From positions 1 through 64,000 of the forward strand of contig CAMBDW010000010.1 of NCBI GenBank assembly GCA_945865535.1: a DNA stretch of 64,000 nt. Direction: 5' to 3'. A program made the translations under genes and the position numbers. The notes below the pieces were generated by a model. The model made no database searches. It saw only the letters and a program-made list of their open reading frames with translations, and was not told where the DNA came from. The stretch is from Chryseobacterium gleum (lineage in GTDB: Bacteria > Bacteroidota > Bacteroidia > Flavobacteriales > BACL11). How positions within the stretch are numbered: position 1 is the first letter of the stretch; every line of letters begins with the position of its first letter. Below, piece after piece: positions 47,304-57,313 of this stretch.

Positions 47304-50300
47304 ATGAGACATACAAAAAATACTATACAAGCACAGGATATAAACTCAATTAAGATTAGTTTATCATCTCCTGAAGATATTTTAGAAAAATCATCTGGAG
47401 AAGTTACAAAACCAGAAACCATTAATTACAGAACATATAAACCAGAGGCTGGTGGATTATTTTGTGAGAGAGTTTTTGGACCAACCAAAGATTATGAATG
47501 TCATTGTGGAAAATACAAAAGAATCAGATATAGAGGAATCGTTTGTGATAGATGTGGTGTTGAAGTAACCGAGAAAAAAGTTAGAAGAGAGCGTATAGGA
47601 CATATTAATTTAGTTGTTCCTGTAGCTCATATCTGGTACTTTAGAACTTTACCTAACAAAATTGGCTATTTACTTGGGTTATCATCTAAGGAACTAGATA
47701 TGATTATTTATTATGAAAGATATGTAGTGATTAATACTCCAGAAGGAATTGTAAATGCTGCAGGTGAGGAAGTTAAATATTTAGACTTCTTAACTGAAGA
47801 AGAGTATTTAAATATTTTAGATGCTCAGCCATTAGAAAATCAATACTTAGCTGAAAATGATCCTAAGAAATTTATTGCTAAAATGGGTGGTGAGGCAATC
47901 CATGATTTGTTAGCAAAAATTAACCTTGATGATTTATCTTATCAGTTAAGAGCCCAGGTTGAAAATGAATCTTCACAGCAAAGAAAAAAAGAGTCTTTGA
48001 AAAGACTTCAAGTTGTTGAATCAATGCGTGAGGGACAAAAGCACACTGAAAATAAACCAGAATGGATGACGGTAAGAGTTATTCCTGTAATACCACCAGA
48101 GTTAAGACCTTTAGTGCCTTTAGATGGCGGTAGATTTGCTACTTCTGATTTGAACGATTTATATAGAAGAGTAATTATTAGAAACAATAGATTGAAAAGA
48201 TTAATGGAGATTAATGCTCCTGAAATTATCTTGAGAAATGAAAAAAGAATGTTACAGGAATCTGTTGATGCACTTTTTGATAATTCAAGAAAATCATCAG
48301 CTGTAAAGTCAGATGGAAAAAGAGCATTAAAATCTTTATCTGATTCATTAAAAGGAAAACAAGGTAGATTCCGTCAGAATTTGCTTGGTAAAAGGGTTGA
48401 TTATTCTGCTCGTTCTGTAATTGTTGTAGGACCAGAACTTGAAATGCACGAATGTGGATTGCCAAAAGATATGGCAGCTGAACTTTATAAGCCATTTATC
48501 ATCAGAAAATTGATTGAAAGAGGAATTGTTAAAACTGTTAAATCTGCGAAAATAATTATTGATACAAAACAGGCAGTTGTTTGGGATATATTAGAAAGTG
48601 TGATGAAAGGACACCCTGTTTTATTAAACAGAGCTCCTACTCTTCACAGGCTTGGTATTCAGGCTTTTCAACCAAAAATGATTGAAGGAAAGGCAATTCA
48701 ATTACATCCATTATCATGTGCGGCTTTTAATGCCGATTTTGATGGGGATCAAATGGCAGTTCACTTACCATTAGGTGCAGCGGCAATTTTAGAAGCTCAA
48801 GTATTAATGTTGGCTTCACACAATATTTTAAATCCTGCAAATGGATCTCCTATCACTATTCCTTCACAGGATATGATTTTAGGTCTTTATTACATGACTA
48901 AGGAAAAAAGATCAACTGATAAAGAAAAAGTAAAAGGTGAAGGAATGACTTTTTATTCTTTAGAGGAAGTGAAAATTGCTTATAACGAAAAAGTGGTTGA
49001 CTTACATGCTTTGATAAAAGTAAGAGTTACCGATATCAAAGGAAAATCATCTTTGGTCGAAACAACAGTTGGTAGAGTTTTATTTAATGAATTTGTACCT
49101 CAAGAGGTGGAATTTGTAAATGAATTACTTACTAAAAAAGCTTTAAGAGATGTTATTGGGAATGTGCTAGAGATATGTGGAGTTGCTGCTACTGTTCATT
49201 TCTTGGATGCCATTAAAACTATTGGTTTTAATATGGCATTTAAAGGAGGTTTATCATTCAATCTTGGTGATGTAATTGTTCCTAAAGAAAAAGAAGCTTT
49301 AATTGCAGATGCTAATAAAAAAGTGGAGGATATTAGAAATAATTATTCCATGGGATTCATTACTAATAATGAAAGATACAACCAAGTAATTGATGTTTGG
49401 ACAACAACTAATGCTAGATTAACAGATACTGTTATGAAAAACATTAGTTCAGATAAACAAGGGTTTAATTCAGTATTTATGATGCTTGATTCTGGCGCGA
49501 GGGGTTCTAAGGAGCAAATTCGTCAGTTATCTGGCATGAGAGGGCTTATGGCTAAACCTAAAAAATCAGGGGATCATGGAGAATCAATTATTGAGAATCC
49601 TATTACAACAAACTTTAGAGAAGGGCTTTCAATTTTAGAATACTTTATTTCTACTCATGGGGCGCGTAAAGGACTTGCAGATACGGCACTTAAAACAGCT
49701 GATGCTGGTTACCTTACAAGAAGACTTGTTGATGTAGCGCAAGATGTTATTATTAATGAAGATGATTGTGGAACCTTGAAAGGTTTAGATGTTTTTGCGC
49801 TTAAAGATAATGATGATATTTTAGAATCATTAGCGGAAAGAATTTCTGGAAGAATTAGTTTGCATGATGTTTTCCACCCTCAAACCGAAAAGTTATTAGT
49901 TGCATCAAATGAGATGATTTCTGATACTGTTGCAAAAGTTATTGATAAGTCAGGAATTGAATCTGTTGAAGTTAGATCTCCATTAACTTGCCAAACTAGA
50001 AGAGGAATTTGTAAAATGTGTTATGGTAAATCCTTATCAACTAACAGAATGGCTCAAGTAGGTGAGCCGGTTGGAGTTGTTGCTGCACAGTCGGTTGGTG
50101 AGCCAGGTACTCAGCTTACCCTTAGAACTTTCCATGTTGGGGGTACTGCATCAAGATCGGAGGTTGATTCTTCCATCATTATTAAGAAAGATGGTAGGTT
50201 AGAAATTGAAGATTTAAGAACTGTAAAATCAAAAGATAAGGCTGGAAATGTAGTAGAAATTGTTGTTTCAAGAGCTGCTGAAACTAAAGTAATTGATGAT

Positions 50301-51623
50301 AAAAATGGCGTGATTATTTCTTCATCAATTGTACCCTATGGCTCTACTATATTTATTAAAGAAGGCTCTGTTAAAAAAGGAGATAAAGTTTGTGAATGGG
50401 ATCCTTATAATGCGGTAATTGTATCAGAGATTGCTGGTAAAATTGAGTTTAATGATATTACTGAAGGAGTTTCTTATAGAACAGAATCTGATGAACAAAC
50501 AGGATACAAAGAAAAAGTAATTATTGATAGTAGAAATAAAAAAGTATCTCCTTCATTAACTATTGGTGATAAAAATTATTCAATTCCTGTAGGAGCTCAT
50601 TTAGCAGTTGAAGATGGGGCAAAAGTAAATGCAGGTGAAATTTTAGTTAAGATTCCTAGGTCTGGTAGTTCTTCAGGAGATATTACTGGAGGATTACCAA
50701 GGGTAACAGAGATGTTTGAAGCTAGAAATCCATCTAATCCAGCTGTAGTTACTGAGGTTGATGGTTCTGTTTCATTTGATAAGATTGTAAGAGGTAATAG
50801 ACAAATTATCATTACTACAAAAACGGGTGAAACTAAAAAATATTTAGTAAAATTAGCTAAGCATATTTTAGTCCAAGAGAATGATTATGTAAAAGCTGGT
50901 ATGGCGCTTTGCGATGGGGTAATTACTCCTTCTGATATTCTTGCTATTAAAGGCGTTGTTGAAGTACAGCAATTTATTGTTAATGAGATTCAAGATGTAT
51001 ACCGTTTACAAGGGGTAAAGATTAATGATAAACACTTTGAGGTATTAGTAAGACAAATGATGCGTAAAGTACAAATTACCCACTCAGGCGATACCTATTT
51101 CTTAGAAGAGGCTCTTGTTGGTAAAGATGCTTTTCAAGAACAAAATGACAAGTTATTTGGAATGAAGATTGTTACTGATGCAGGCAATTCTGAAGAGTTA
51201 AAAGCTGGACAAATTGTTTCTCCTAGAGAATTAAGAGAAGAGAACTCAAGACTTAAGAGAAAAGATGCTAAAGAGGTTGAAGCTAGAGATGCTGTAGCCG
51301 CAGTTGGATCTCCAGTCCTTCAAGGTATTACAAGAGCTTCATTACAAGTAGATTCATGGATTTCTGCTGCCTCATTCCAACAAACTACTAAAGTACTTAA
51401 TGAAGCTGCAATTAGTGCTAAGCGCGATCATTTAATTGGACTTAAAGAGAATGTAATTATTGGCAAGAAAATACCTGCAGGAACTGGATTAATTCATGCT
51501 TCTGATACTGTGGTTGGTTCTCAAGTTGAGTATGATAGATTACTCAAATTAAAAGAACAAGTTACTAATGTTTCTAATGAGCAAGAAGTAGTGGTTGAAG
51601 CTATAGCTTCTGAAGAAGAATAA
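47304..51623 (+). CDS. rpoC: DNA-directed RNA polymerase subunit beta'
   Basis: A 1439-residue beta' subunit from the ATG at 47304 ([12 protein letters not shown]). A TTG five codons upstream overlaps rpoB and is less likely. The zinc-binding N-terminus has [20 protein letters not shown] near residue 68. The Mg-binding [12 protein letters not shown] motif is at residues 476-487, with D478, D480 and D482. The second zinc site is [16 protein letters not shown] near residue 897. The trigger-loop and bridge region includes [20 protein letters not shown]. The gene starts eight bases after rpoB. Confidence 0.98.
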   Translation: MRHTKNTIQAQDINSIKISLSSPEDILEKSSGEVTKPETINYRTYKPEAGGLFCERVFGPTKDYECHCGKYKRIRYRGIVCDRCGVEVTEKKVRRERIGHINLVVPVAHIWYFRTLPNKIGYLLGLSSKELDMIIYYERYVVINTPEGIVNAAGEEVKYLDFLTEEEYLNILDAQPLENQYLAENDPKKFIAKMGGEAIHDLLAKINLDDLSYQLRAQVENESSQQRKKESLKRLQVVESMREGQKHTENKPEWMTVRVIPVIPPELRPLVPLDGGRFATSDLNDLYRRVIIRNNRLKRLMEINAPEIILRNEKRMLQESVDALFDNSRKSSAVKSDGKRALKSLSDSLKGKQGRFRQNLLGKRVDYSARSVIVVGPELEMHECGLPKDMAAELYKPFIIRKLIERGIVKTVKSAKIIIDTKQAVVWDILESVMKGHPVLLNRAPTLHRLGIQAFQPKMIEGKAIQLHPLSCAAFNADFDGDQMAVHLPLGAAAILEAQVLMLASHNILNPANGSPITIPSQDMILGLYYMTKEKRSTDKEKVKGEGMTFYSLEEVKIAYNEKVVDLHALIKVRVTDIKGKSSLVETTVGRVLFNEFVPQEVEFVNELLTKKALRDVIGNVLEICGVAATVHFLDAIKTIGFNMAFKGGLSFNLGDVIVPKEKEALIADANKKVEDIRNNYSMGFITNNERYNQVIDVWTTTNARLTDTVMKNISSDKQGFNSVFMMLDSGARGSKEQIRQLSGMRGLMAKPKKSGDHGESIIENPITTNFREGLSILEYFISTHGARKGLADTALKTADAGYLTRRLVDVAQDVIINEDDCGTLKGLDVFALKDNDDILESLAERISGRISLHDVFHPQTEKLLVASNEMISDTVAKVIDKSGIESVEVRSPLTCQTRRGICKMCYGKSLSTNRMAQVGEPVGVVAAQSVGEPGTQLTLRTFHVGGTASRSEVDSSIIIKKDGRLEIEDLRTVKSKDKAGNVVEIVVSRAAETKVIDDKNGVIISSSIVPYGSTIFIKEGSVKKGDKVCEWDPYNAVIVSEIAGKIEFNDITEGVSYRTESDEQTGYKEKVIIDSRNKKVSPSLTIGDKNYSIPVGAHLAVEDGAKVNAGEILVKIPRSGSSSGDITGGLPRVTEMFEARNPSNPAVVTEVDGSVSFDKIVRGNRQIIITTKTGETKKYLVKLAKHILVQENDYVKAGMALCDGVITPSDILAIKGVVEVQQFIVNEIQDVYRLQGVKINDKHFEVLVRQMMRKVQITHSGDTYFLEEALVGKDAFQEQNDKLFGMKIVTDAGNSEELKAGQIVSPRELREENSRLKRKDAKEVEARDAVAAVGSPVLQGITRASLQVDSWISAASFQQTTKVLNEAAISAKRDHLIGLKENVIIGKKIPAGTGLIHASDTVVGSQVEYDRLLKLKEQVTNVSNEQEVVVEAIASEEE

Positions 51624-51633
51624 AATAATAATT

Positions 51634-51948
51634 ATGTCAGAAGAAAAGAAAAAAGAAGGATTAAATATTGAACTTACTGAAGAGATAGCTGAAGGAATTT
51701 ATAGTAATTTAGCTATTATTAATCATTCGCCATCAGAGTTTGTAGTTGATTTTATTCAAATGATGCCGGGAATACAGAAAGCCAAAGTAAAATCAAGAGT
51801 TATTTTAACTCCTCAGCATGCAAAACGATTGATGAAAGCCCTTGCAGATAATGTAACTAAATTCGAAAATCAGCATGGTGTGATTAAAGATGTTGATCCT
51901 GCTGCTGGTATTCCAATCAATTTTGGAGGACCAATTCCAATGGCATAA
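51634..51948 (+). CDS. DUF3467 family protein
   Basis: A 104-residue protein of unknown function. It matches the DUF3467 pattern: IELTEEIAEGIYSNLAIINH, EFVVDFIQMMPG near residue 36, KVKSRVILTPQHAKRLMKAL, and a tail GGPIPMA. It starts ten bases after rpoC and ends before a strong terminator, so it is the last gene of the rpoBC transcript. The conserved position next to polymerase genes suggests a link with transcription, but this is only context. Confidence 0.85.
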   Translation: MSEEKKKEGLNIELTEEIAEGIYSNLAIINHSPSEFVVDFIQMMPGIQKAKVKSRVILTPQHAKRLMKALADNVTKFENQHGVIKDVDPAAGIPINFGGPIPMA

Positions 51949-51967
51949 CTTAAACTAGATTAAATTT

Positions 51968-51998
51968 AAAAAGCCTGCAATTTGCAGGCTTTTTTTTA
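51968..51998. terminator. Bidirectional terminator between DUF3467 gene and pruA
   Basis: The stem AAAAAGCCTGCA/TGCAGGCTTTTT with loop AATT has T-runs on both strands. It closes the rpoBC operon and the convergent pruA gene. Confidence 0.9.
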
Positions 51999-52018
51999 TG
52001 TTTTATATATAACGTTTA

Positions 52019-53644
52019 CTACCCTAAAAAAGGATACTTAAAGTGAGTTGCAGGTACAAATGTTTCCTTTATTGTTCTTGGAGAAACCCATCTTAATAAA
52101 TTTAAGATGGATCCGGCTTTATCATTTGTTCCAGAACCTCTAGCTCCTCCAAATGGCTGTTGTCCTACAACAGCACCGGTTGGTTTGTCATTAATGTAGA
52201 AGTTTCCTGCTGCATTTTCCAATGCTTTAGTTGCATATTCAATGGCATATCTGTCAACTGATAAAATAGCTCCAGTTAATGCATATTCTGAAGTATTATC
52301 TACTAATTCAAGGGTTTCTTCCCACTTTTTTGGATCATATACATAAATGGTCATTACGGGTCCAAAAACTTCTTCTACCATAGTTTTGAATTTAGGATTA
52401 GTAGTTACAATAATAGTTGGCTCAATAAAATAACCTACGGTTTTATTATAATTTCCTCCTGCAATAATTTCGGCATCATCAGAAGATTTTGCATAGTCAA
52501 TATAAGATGAAATACTATCAAATGCTTTCTCTGAAATTACTGCATTTATAAAGTTTGATGGATCTTCAGGACTTCCCATTTTGAAACTTTTGGTATCAGC
52601 AACAATTTGAGTTTTTACAGCATCCCAAAGATTGGAAGGAATATAAGCACGAGAGGCAGCAGAACATTTCTGTCCTTGGTACTCAAAAGCACCTCTTGAA
52701 ATTGCTGTAGCCACTTGAGCAGCTACTGCCGATTTGTGGGCTATAATAAAATCTTTCCCTCCAGTTTCTCCAACTATTCTTGGGTAGGATTTGTATTTTT
52801 CAATATTAGCACCAATATTTTTCCAAAGTGTACGGAATACTTCAGTGCTTCCTGTAAAATGAAGTCCTGCAAAGTTTTTATCCTCAAATATTACTTTTGA
52901 AATCTCTTTGCCTGCTACTGTTACCATATTAATAACTCCATCAGGTAATCCTGCTGCTTGTAATAATTCCATGATTACTTTTGCAGAATATATTTGTGTT
53001 TCAGCTGGTTTCCAAACTACTACATTTCCTAGCATAGCTGGTGCGGCACAAAGATTAGCGCAGATAGAAGTAAAGTTAAATGGAGTAAGTGCAAATACAA
53101 ATCCTTCCAAAGGTCTGTGCTCTAATCTGTTCCACATTCCAGGCCCGGATTCTGGTTGTTCTTTGTAAATTTGACTCATGTATTGCACATTGAACTTAAA
53201 GAAATCAATAAGTTCACAAGCCGCATCAATTTCAGCTTGCATTACATTTTTACTTTGCCCAAGCATAGTAGCTGCATTGAGTTTTGCACGGAAGGGTCCT
53301 GTTAATAAGTCAGCAGCTTTTAAAAAGATAGAAGCTCTATGTTCCCAACTCATATTAGCCCATTTTTCTCGGGCCTTCATAGCAGCATCAATTGCTTCTC
53401 GCACTTCTTTTTCTCCTCCGTAATTAGAGGTTCCAATCACATGTTTATGATCATGAGGAGGAGATAAATTTCTTTTATCATTTGTAAATACTTGTTTATC
53501 TCCAATATACATAGGCACATCAACAGTAGTATTGTACATTTTTTTGTATTCTGCTAGTAATTCAATGCGCTCAGGACTTCCTACAGCATATCCTTTTACT
53601 GGCTCGTTTACCGCAATGGGTACATTATAAAATCCGTTTGACAT
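52019..53644 (-). CDS. pruA: L-glutamate gamma-semialdehyde (P5C) dehydrogenase
   Basis: A 541-residue aldehyde dehydrogenase that oxidises glutamate semialdehyde to glutamate in proline (and ornithine) breakdown. The catalytic cysteine is C327 in EYQGQKCSAASRAYIP and the general base is E293 in RIVGETGGKDFI. The NAD site has LTPFNFTSICANL, VVWKPAETQ and LHFTGSTEVF. The N-terminal extension (MSNGFYNVPIAVNEPVKGYA) is typical of the single-enzyme PruA group. No proline dehydrogenase gene is adjacent, so the two steps are encoded apart. It has a TATCTTTG promoter-like element upstream. Confidence 0.95.
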   Translation of the reverse strand: MSNGFYNVPIAVNEPVKGYAVGSPERIELLAEYKKMYNTTVDVPMYIGDKQVFTNDKRNLSPPHDHKHVIGTSNYGGEKEVREAIDAAMKAREKWANMSWEHRASIFLKAADLLTGPFRAKLNAATMLGQSKNVMQAEIDAACELIDFFKFNVQYMSQIYKEQPESGPGMWNRLEHRPLEGFVFALTPFNFTSICANLCAAPAMLGNVVVWKPAETQIYSAKVIMELLQAAGLPDGVINMVTVAGKEISKVIFEDKNFAGLHFTGSTEVFRTLWKNIGANIEKYKSYPRIVGETGGKDFIIAHKSAVAAQVATAISRGAFEYQGQKCSAASRAYIPSNLWDAVKTQIVADTKSFKMGSPEDPSNFINAVISEKAFDSISSYIDYAKSSDDAEIIAGGNYNKTVGYFIEPTIIVTTNPKFKTMVEEVFGPVMTIYVYDPKKWEETLELVDNTSEYALTGAILSVDRYAIEYATKALENAAGNFYINDKPTGAVVGQQPFGGARGSGTNDKAGSILNLLRWVSPRTIKETFVPATHFKYPFLG

Positions 53645-53666
53645 TTTTTATTTTTAAAATGAGATA

Positions 53667-53674
53667 CAAAGATA
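53667..53674 (-). promoter_or_regulatory. Probable pruA promoter -7 element
   Basis: TATCTTTG on the minus strand, 22 bases upstream of the pruA ATG. The -33 element is not evident. Confidence 0.45.
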
Positions 53675-53923
53675 AAATATAGATGTTAGATAATAGATAT
53701 TTGCTATTAGAATTTATACTATTTAATTAAAGAATATGCTTATGAGCATTACAAATTATATTCATTCTACTAGATTAAAATAAGATTTATAGCTAGAATT
53801 TGCACTACTTTTTTTGAAGCTAAGCAATTTGCTAAAAAAACATAAAAAATTATTTGGATTTTCTGTGTATTTAAATATTTTATAAAATAAAATAAAAAAA
53901 ATAATTTTTATACTATATGATAT

Positions 53924-53931
53924 TATATTTG
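53924..53931 (+). promoter_or_regulatory. Probable polyamine operon promoter -7 element
   Basis: TATATTTG, 57 bases upstream of the speA ATG, downstream of A/T tracts. No good TTG at the expected spacing. Confidence 0.4.
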
Positions 53932-53988
53932 TGAAAATTTTTATTAATTATAATGTTATTAAATCAACACTATTAAATAACTCGATAA

Positions 53989-55392
53989 ATGAAAGATAAG
54001 TATATAGATTTTATAGAACAATCCTTTGATTTTCCTCAAAAAGAATTTCATTTAATCAAAAAAAAATCACTAGCTTGGCATGGAATTGATATTCAAAAAA
54101 TAATCAAAGAATATGGAACGCCATTAAGGATATGTTATTTGCCAAAAATCTCGGAGAATATCCAACTTGCTAAACAATGGTTTAATAGCGCTATGAAAGA
54201 ACATAATTATAATGGGAAGTACCACTATAGTTATTGTACAAAAAGCTCTCATTTTAGTCATGTAATAGAAGAAGCAATAAAGAATGACATCCATATTGAA
54301 ACCTCTTCAGCTTTCGATATTGATATTGTAAAAAAATTAAAAGCTAAAAAACAAATCAATAATGAGACGTTTATTATTTGTAATGGATTTAAAAGAGATC
54401 AATATATTGAAAATATTGCCGAACTAATAAATTCAGGCAATTACAATTGTATACCAATAATTGATAATGATGATGAATTAGATCTATTAACAGAAAAGAT
54501 AAATCAAAAATTTGAAATTGGCATTCGTATAGCTTCAGAAGAAGAGCCTAAGTTCCAATTTTATACAAGCAGGCTAGGAATTGGATATAGGTATATCTTG
54601 CCATTTTACAAAAAGCAAATTGCAAACAGTACTAATGTTAAGCTAAAGATGCTTCACTTTTTTATTAATACTGGTATTAAAGATAATGCCTACTACTGGA
54701 ATGAATTGCAAAAGTGTTTAGATGTTTATGTTGAATTAAAAAAAATCTGCAATTCTCTCGATAGTTTAAATATAGGCGGGGGCTTTCCTGTAAAAGATTC
54801 GTTATCATTTGAGTATGATTATCAATATATTGTATCGGAAATTATTTCTTTAATTAAATCAACGTGTGATCAAGCTGGAGTTGCGGTTCCTGATATATTT
54901 ACAGAATTTGGCTCCTTTACAGTAGGTGAATCTGGAGCGATACTCTATGAAATATTATCGCAAAAACAGCAAAATGACAGAGAGAAATGGAACATGATTG
55001 ACTCTTCATTTATTACAACACTTCCAGATTCATGGGCTATAAATAAACGCTTTGTAATGTTACCTATTAATCATTGGGATAAATCATATGAAAGAGTTTT
55101 GTTAGGTGGACTAACATGTGATAGTGATGACTATTATAACTCTGATCAAAATAGAAATGCAATACACCTGCCTACTTTTGGGCTAAATAAGCCTTTATAT
55201 GTTGGATTTTTTAATACTGGAGCTTATCAAGATGCTTTAGGGGGCTTTGAAGGCTTGCAACATTGTTTAATTCCACAACCTAAGTATCTTATTATAAATA
55301 AAACACTGCAAGGAAAAATCAAAACAAGAATATTCGCTAAACAACAAAATGCAAAAGATTTTATGAAAATACTAGGCTATGAAAAAAAGTAG
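53989..55392 (+). CDS. speA: Arginine decarboxylase (PLP, alanine-racemase fold)
   Basis: A 467-residue PLP decarboxylase of the Bacteroidota arginine decarboxylase group, making agmatine. The PLP-binding lysine is K85 in YSYCTKSSHF. Other parts of the fold are HIETSSAFDIDIVKK, a glycine-rich phosphate loop (LNIGGGFPVKD near residue 258), FTEFGSFTVGE and the C-terminal ERVLLGGLTCDSDDYYNSDQ, with the cysteine of GLTCDSDDYY as expected for the partner-subunit active site. It is shorter than the 630-residue E. coli SpeA. Carboxynorspermidine or other basic amino acids as substrate cannot be fully ruled out, but the agmatinase-like gene overlapping downstream by 14 bases supports arginine. Confidence 0.85.
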   Translation: MKDKYIDFIEQSFDFPQKEFHLIKKKSLAWHGIDIQKIIKEYGTPLRICYLPKISENIQLAKQWFNSAMKEHNYNGKYHYSYCTKSSHFSHVIEEAIKNDIHIETSSAFDIDIVKKLKAKKQINNETFIICNGFKRDQYIENIAELINSGNYNCIPIIDNDDELDLLTEKINQKFEIGIRIASEEEPKFQFYTSRLGIGYRYILPFYKKQIANSTNVKLKMLHFFINTGIKDNAYYWNELQKCLDVYVELKKICNSLDSLNIGGGFPVKDSLSFEYDYQYIVSEIISLIKSTCDQAGVAVPDIFTEFGSFTVGESGAILYEILSQKQQNDREKWNMIDSSFITTLPDSWAINKRFVMLPINHWDKSYERVLLGGLTCDSDDYYNSDQNRNAIHLPTFGLNKPLYVGFFNTGAYQDALGGFEGLQHCLIPQPKYLIINKTLQGKIKTRIFAKQQNAKDFMKILGYEKK

Positions 55393-56233
55393 CACTTTTG
55401 CAGGAATCCCAAATGAAAATTCTTTATTTGAAAATAGTAAGGTCGTTTTAATTCAGGTTCCTTATGACATGACGAGCACCTATGGAAAAGGTGCAGACAA
55501 AGGACCCAAAGCCATTTTAGAAGCTTCAGAAAATATGGAGCTTTATGATATTGAAACCCAATCAGAAGTTTATTTGCAAGGAGTTTATTTAGCTCCTATA
55601 GTAACAGAAAATAAAAGTCCAGAGTCTATGGTAATGGCTGTAGAGGCAAGTGTAAAGAAATATATTGATACAGATAAGTTTGTGACCATGCTAGGAGGCG
55701 AGCACTCAGTAAGTATTGGTTCTATTCGTGCTTTTAAAAAGAAATTTTCAAATCTCTCTGTTTTGCAAATAGATGCTCATTCGGATTTACGCCCATCCTA
55801 TAATGGATCAAAATACAATCATGCTTGTGCCCTGCATGAGGCATCAAAAACCACAAATTTAGTTCAAGTTGGAATTCGCAGTATGGATGCAATCGAACTG
55901 CCTTTTTTTAAAAAAGAAAAACTATTTACTTCATATACTATTAGATCTAGTAAAAATTGGAAAGAAGATGTCATTAAATCTTTAGGTGAAAATGTATATA
56001 TAACTATTGATCTTGATGCCTTTGACCCCTCCATAATGCCATCTACAGGAACGCCTGAACCAGGAGGGCTGTTTTGGAATGAAACATTGGACTTGTTAAA
56101 ACAAGTTTTTAAAAATTACAATGTAGTTGGATTTGATATTGTTGAGTTAGCTCCTATTAAAGAATTGCCGGCTCCAGATTTTATGGCGGCTAAATTATAT
56201 TATAAACTATTGTCTTATAAATTTCACTTATAA
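55379..56233 (+). CDS. speB: Agmatinase (arginase-family ureohydrolase)
   Basis: A 284-residue ureohydrolase splitting agmatine to putrescine and urea. The binuclear manganese ligands are all visible: H109 (MLGGEHSVS), D132, H134 and D136 (IDAHSDLR), and D211 and D213 (TIDLDAFDPS), with GTPEPGG following. Family motifs alone do not distinguish agmatinase from arginase. Its place directly after an arginine decarboxylase (14-base overlap) and before a polyamine-type gene favours agmatinase. Its stop TAA shares its last A with the ATG of the next gene. Confidence 0.88.
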   Translation: MKKSSTFAGIPNENSLFENSKVVLIQVPYDMTSTYGKGADKGPKAILEASENMELYDIETQSEVYLQGVYLAPIVTENKSPESMVMAVEASVKKYIDTDKFVTMLGGEHSVSIGSIRAFKKKFSNLSVLQIDAHSDLRPSYNGSKYNHACALHEASKTTNLVQVGIRSMDAIELPFFKKEKLFTSYTIRSSKNWKEDVIKSLGENVYITIDLDAFDPSIMPSTGTPEPGGLFWNETLDLLKQVFKNYNVVGFDIVELAPIKELPAPDFMAAKLYYKLLSYKFHL

Positions 56234-57204
56234 TGGCTCAAGAAATAAAAACTTTTTTAGAAAAAAACTTTCTACACTTTAATGCTGCAGCTTTGGTAGA
56301 TGCGGCAAAAGGATATCAAACTCATTTAGATTCAGGCAAAAAAATGCTTGTTTCCATTGCAGGGGCAATGAGTACGGCTGAATTAGGAATTTCTCTTGCA
56401 GAAATGATTCGCAAAGACAAACTACATCTGATATCATGTACTGGAGCGAACCTAGAGGAGGATATTATGAATTTAGTAGCTCATGAGAGTTATGAACGAA
56501 TCCCTGGGTATCGCGATTTATCACCTCAAGATGAATGGAAATTATTAGAGAAAGGTTTAAATAGAGTTACAGATACTTGTATACCTGAAGAAGAAGCATT
56601 TCGTAGGCTTCAAAAACATGTTTTTAATATTTGGAAAAAAGCAGAGCAAGAAGGCAAAAGATATTTTCCCCACGAATTTATGTACCAGCTATTATTGTCT
56701 GGAGTTTTGGAACAATACTATCAAATAGATCCAAAAAATTCTTGGATGCTAGCTGCTGCCAAGAAAAACCTGCCAATTATTGTTCCTGGCTGGGAAGATT
56801 CAACTATGGGAAATATTTTTGCATCCTATTGCATTAAAGGAGAACTGAATCCTTCAACTATGAAGTCAGGTATAGAATACATGATGTGGCTCGCAGATTA
56901 TTATACCGAAAATGCAGGCAAAACTGGAATAGGATTTTTTCAAATTGGAGGAGGAATAGCTGGTGATTTTCCTATATGTGTAGTTCCAATGCTCTATCAA
57001 GATTTAGAGAGAGAAGATACTCCTTTCTGGAGTTATTTCTGCCAGATTTCTGATTCCACTACTAGCTATGGATCGTATTCTGGAGCCGTTCCAAATGAAA
57101 AAATAACATGGGGAAAATTGGATCTTGATACCCCAAAATTTATAATTGAATCTGATGCAACTATTGTTGTGCCATTAATTTTTGCTTATTTACTAGATTA
57201 TTAG
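56233..57204 (+). CDS. Deoxyhypusine-synthase-like protein (probable polyamine aminobutyltransferase)
   Basis: A 323-residue protein of the deoxyhypusine synthase family. The key C-terminal region reads NEKITWGKLDLD then ESDATIVVPLIFAYL, with K295 in WGKL aligning with the active-site lysine of eukaryotic DHS that takes the aminobutyl group from spermidine. SIAGAMSTAELGISLAEMI near residue 42, SCTGANLEEDIMN, WEDSTMGNIFASY and GGGIAGDF are NAD/spermidine-site strands. Bacteria lack eIF5A, the normal substrate, so another acceptor such as putrescine (giving homospermidine) is plausible. Genetic context (speA-speB-this gene, one-base overlap) ties it to polyamines. The exact product is inference. 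Confidence 0.85.
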   Translation: MAQEIKTFLEKNFLHFNAAALVDAAKGYQTHLDSGKKMLVSIAGAMSTAELGISLAEMIRKDKLHLISCTGANLEEDIMNLVAHESYERIPGYRDLSPQDEWKLLEKGLNRVTDTCIPEEEAFRRLQKHVFNIWKKAEQEGKRYFPHEFMYQLLLSGVLEQYYQIDPKNSWMLAAAKKNLPIIVPGWEDSTMGNIFASYCIKGELNPSTMKSGIEYMMWLADYYTENAGKTGIGFFQIGGGIAGDFPICVVPMLYQDLEREDTPFWSYFCQISDSTTSYGSYSGAVPNEKITWGKLDLDTPKFIIESDATIVVPLIFAYLLDY

Positions 57205-57271
57205 TATAATTACTAAAGGGGAGACTATTTAAAAAGTTGAGTGTTTTGGTCTTAACCCGCTATTGGTTACA

Positions 57272-57289
57272 CATTGTTACAGGCTGCCC
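57272..57289. repeat. Left imperfect inverted repeat bordering the nuclease gene
   Basis: CATTGTTACAGGCTGCCC. Its reverse complement matches the sequence at 58459-58476 in about 13 of 18 positions, with TGTAACA in common. The two copies flank only the endonuclease gene. Confidence 0.45.
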
Positions 57290-57313
57290 CTCTATTTTTC
57301 TTCTTTGTCATTA

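Larger units (their letters stand above)
53645..53988. other. AT-rich divergent intergenic region (344 bp)
   Basis: This spacer between pruA and the polyamine operon is unusually AT-rich, with long A and T tracts around 53810-53910. It holds one TAnnTTTG element for each direction. I see no ORF, no clear terminator and no tandem repeats. The tracts could act as UP-like elements or give intrinsic DNA curvature. Confidence 0.5.
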
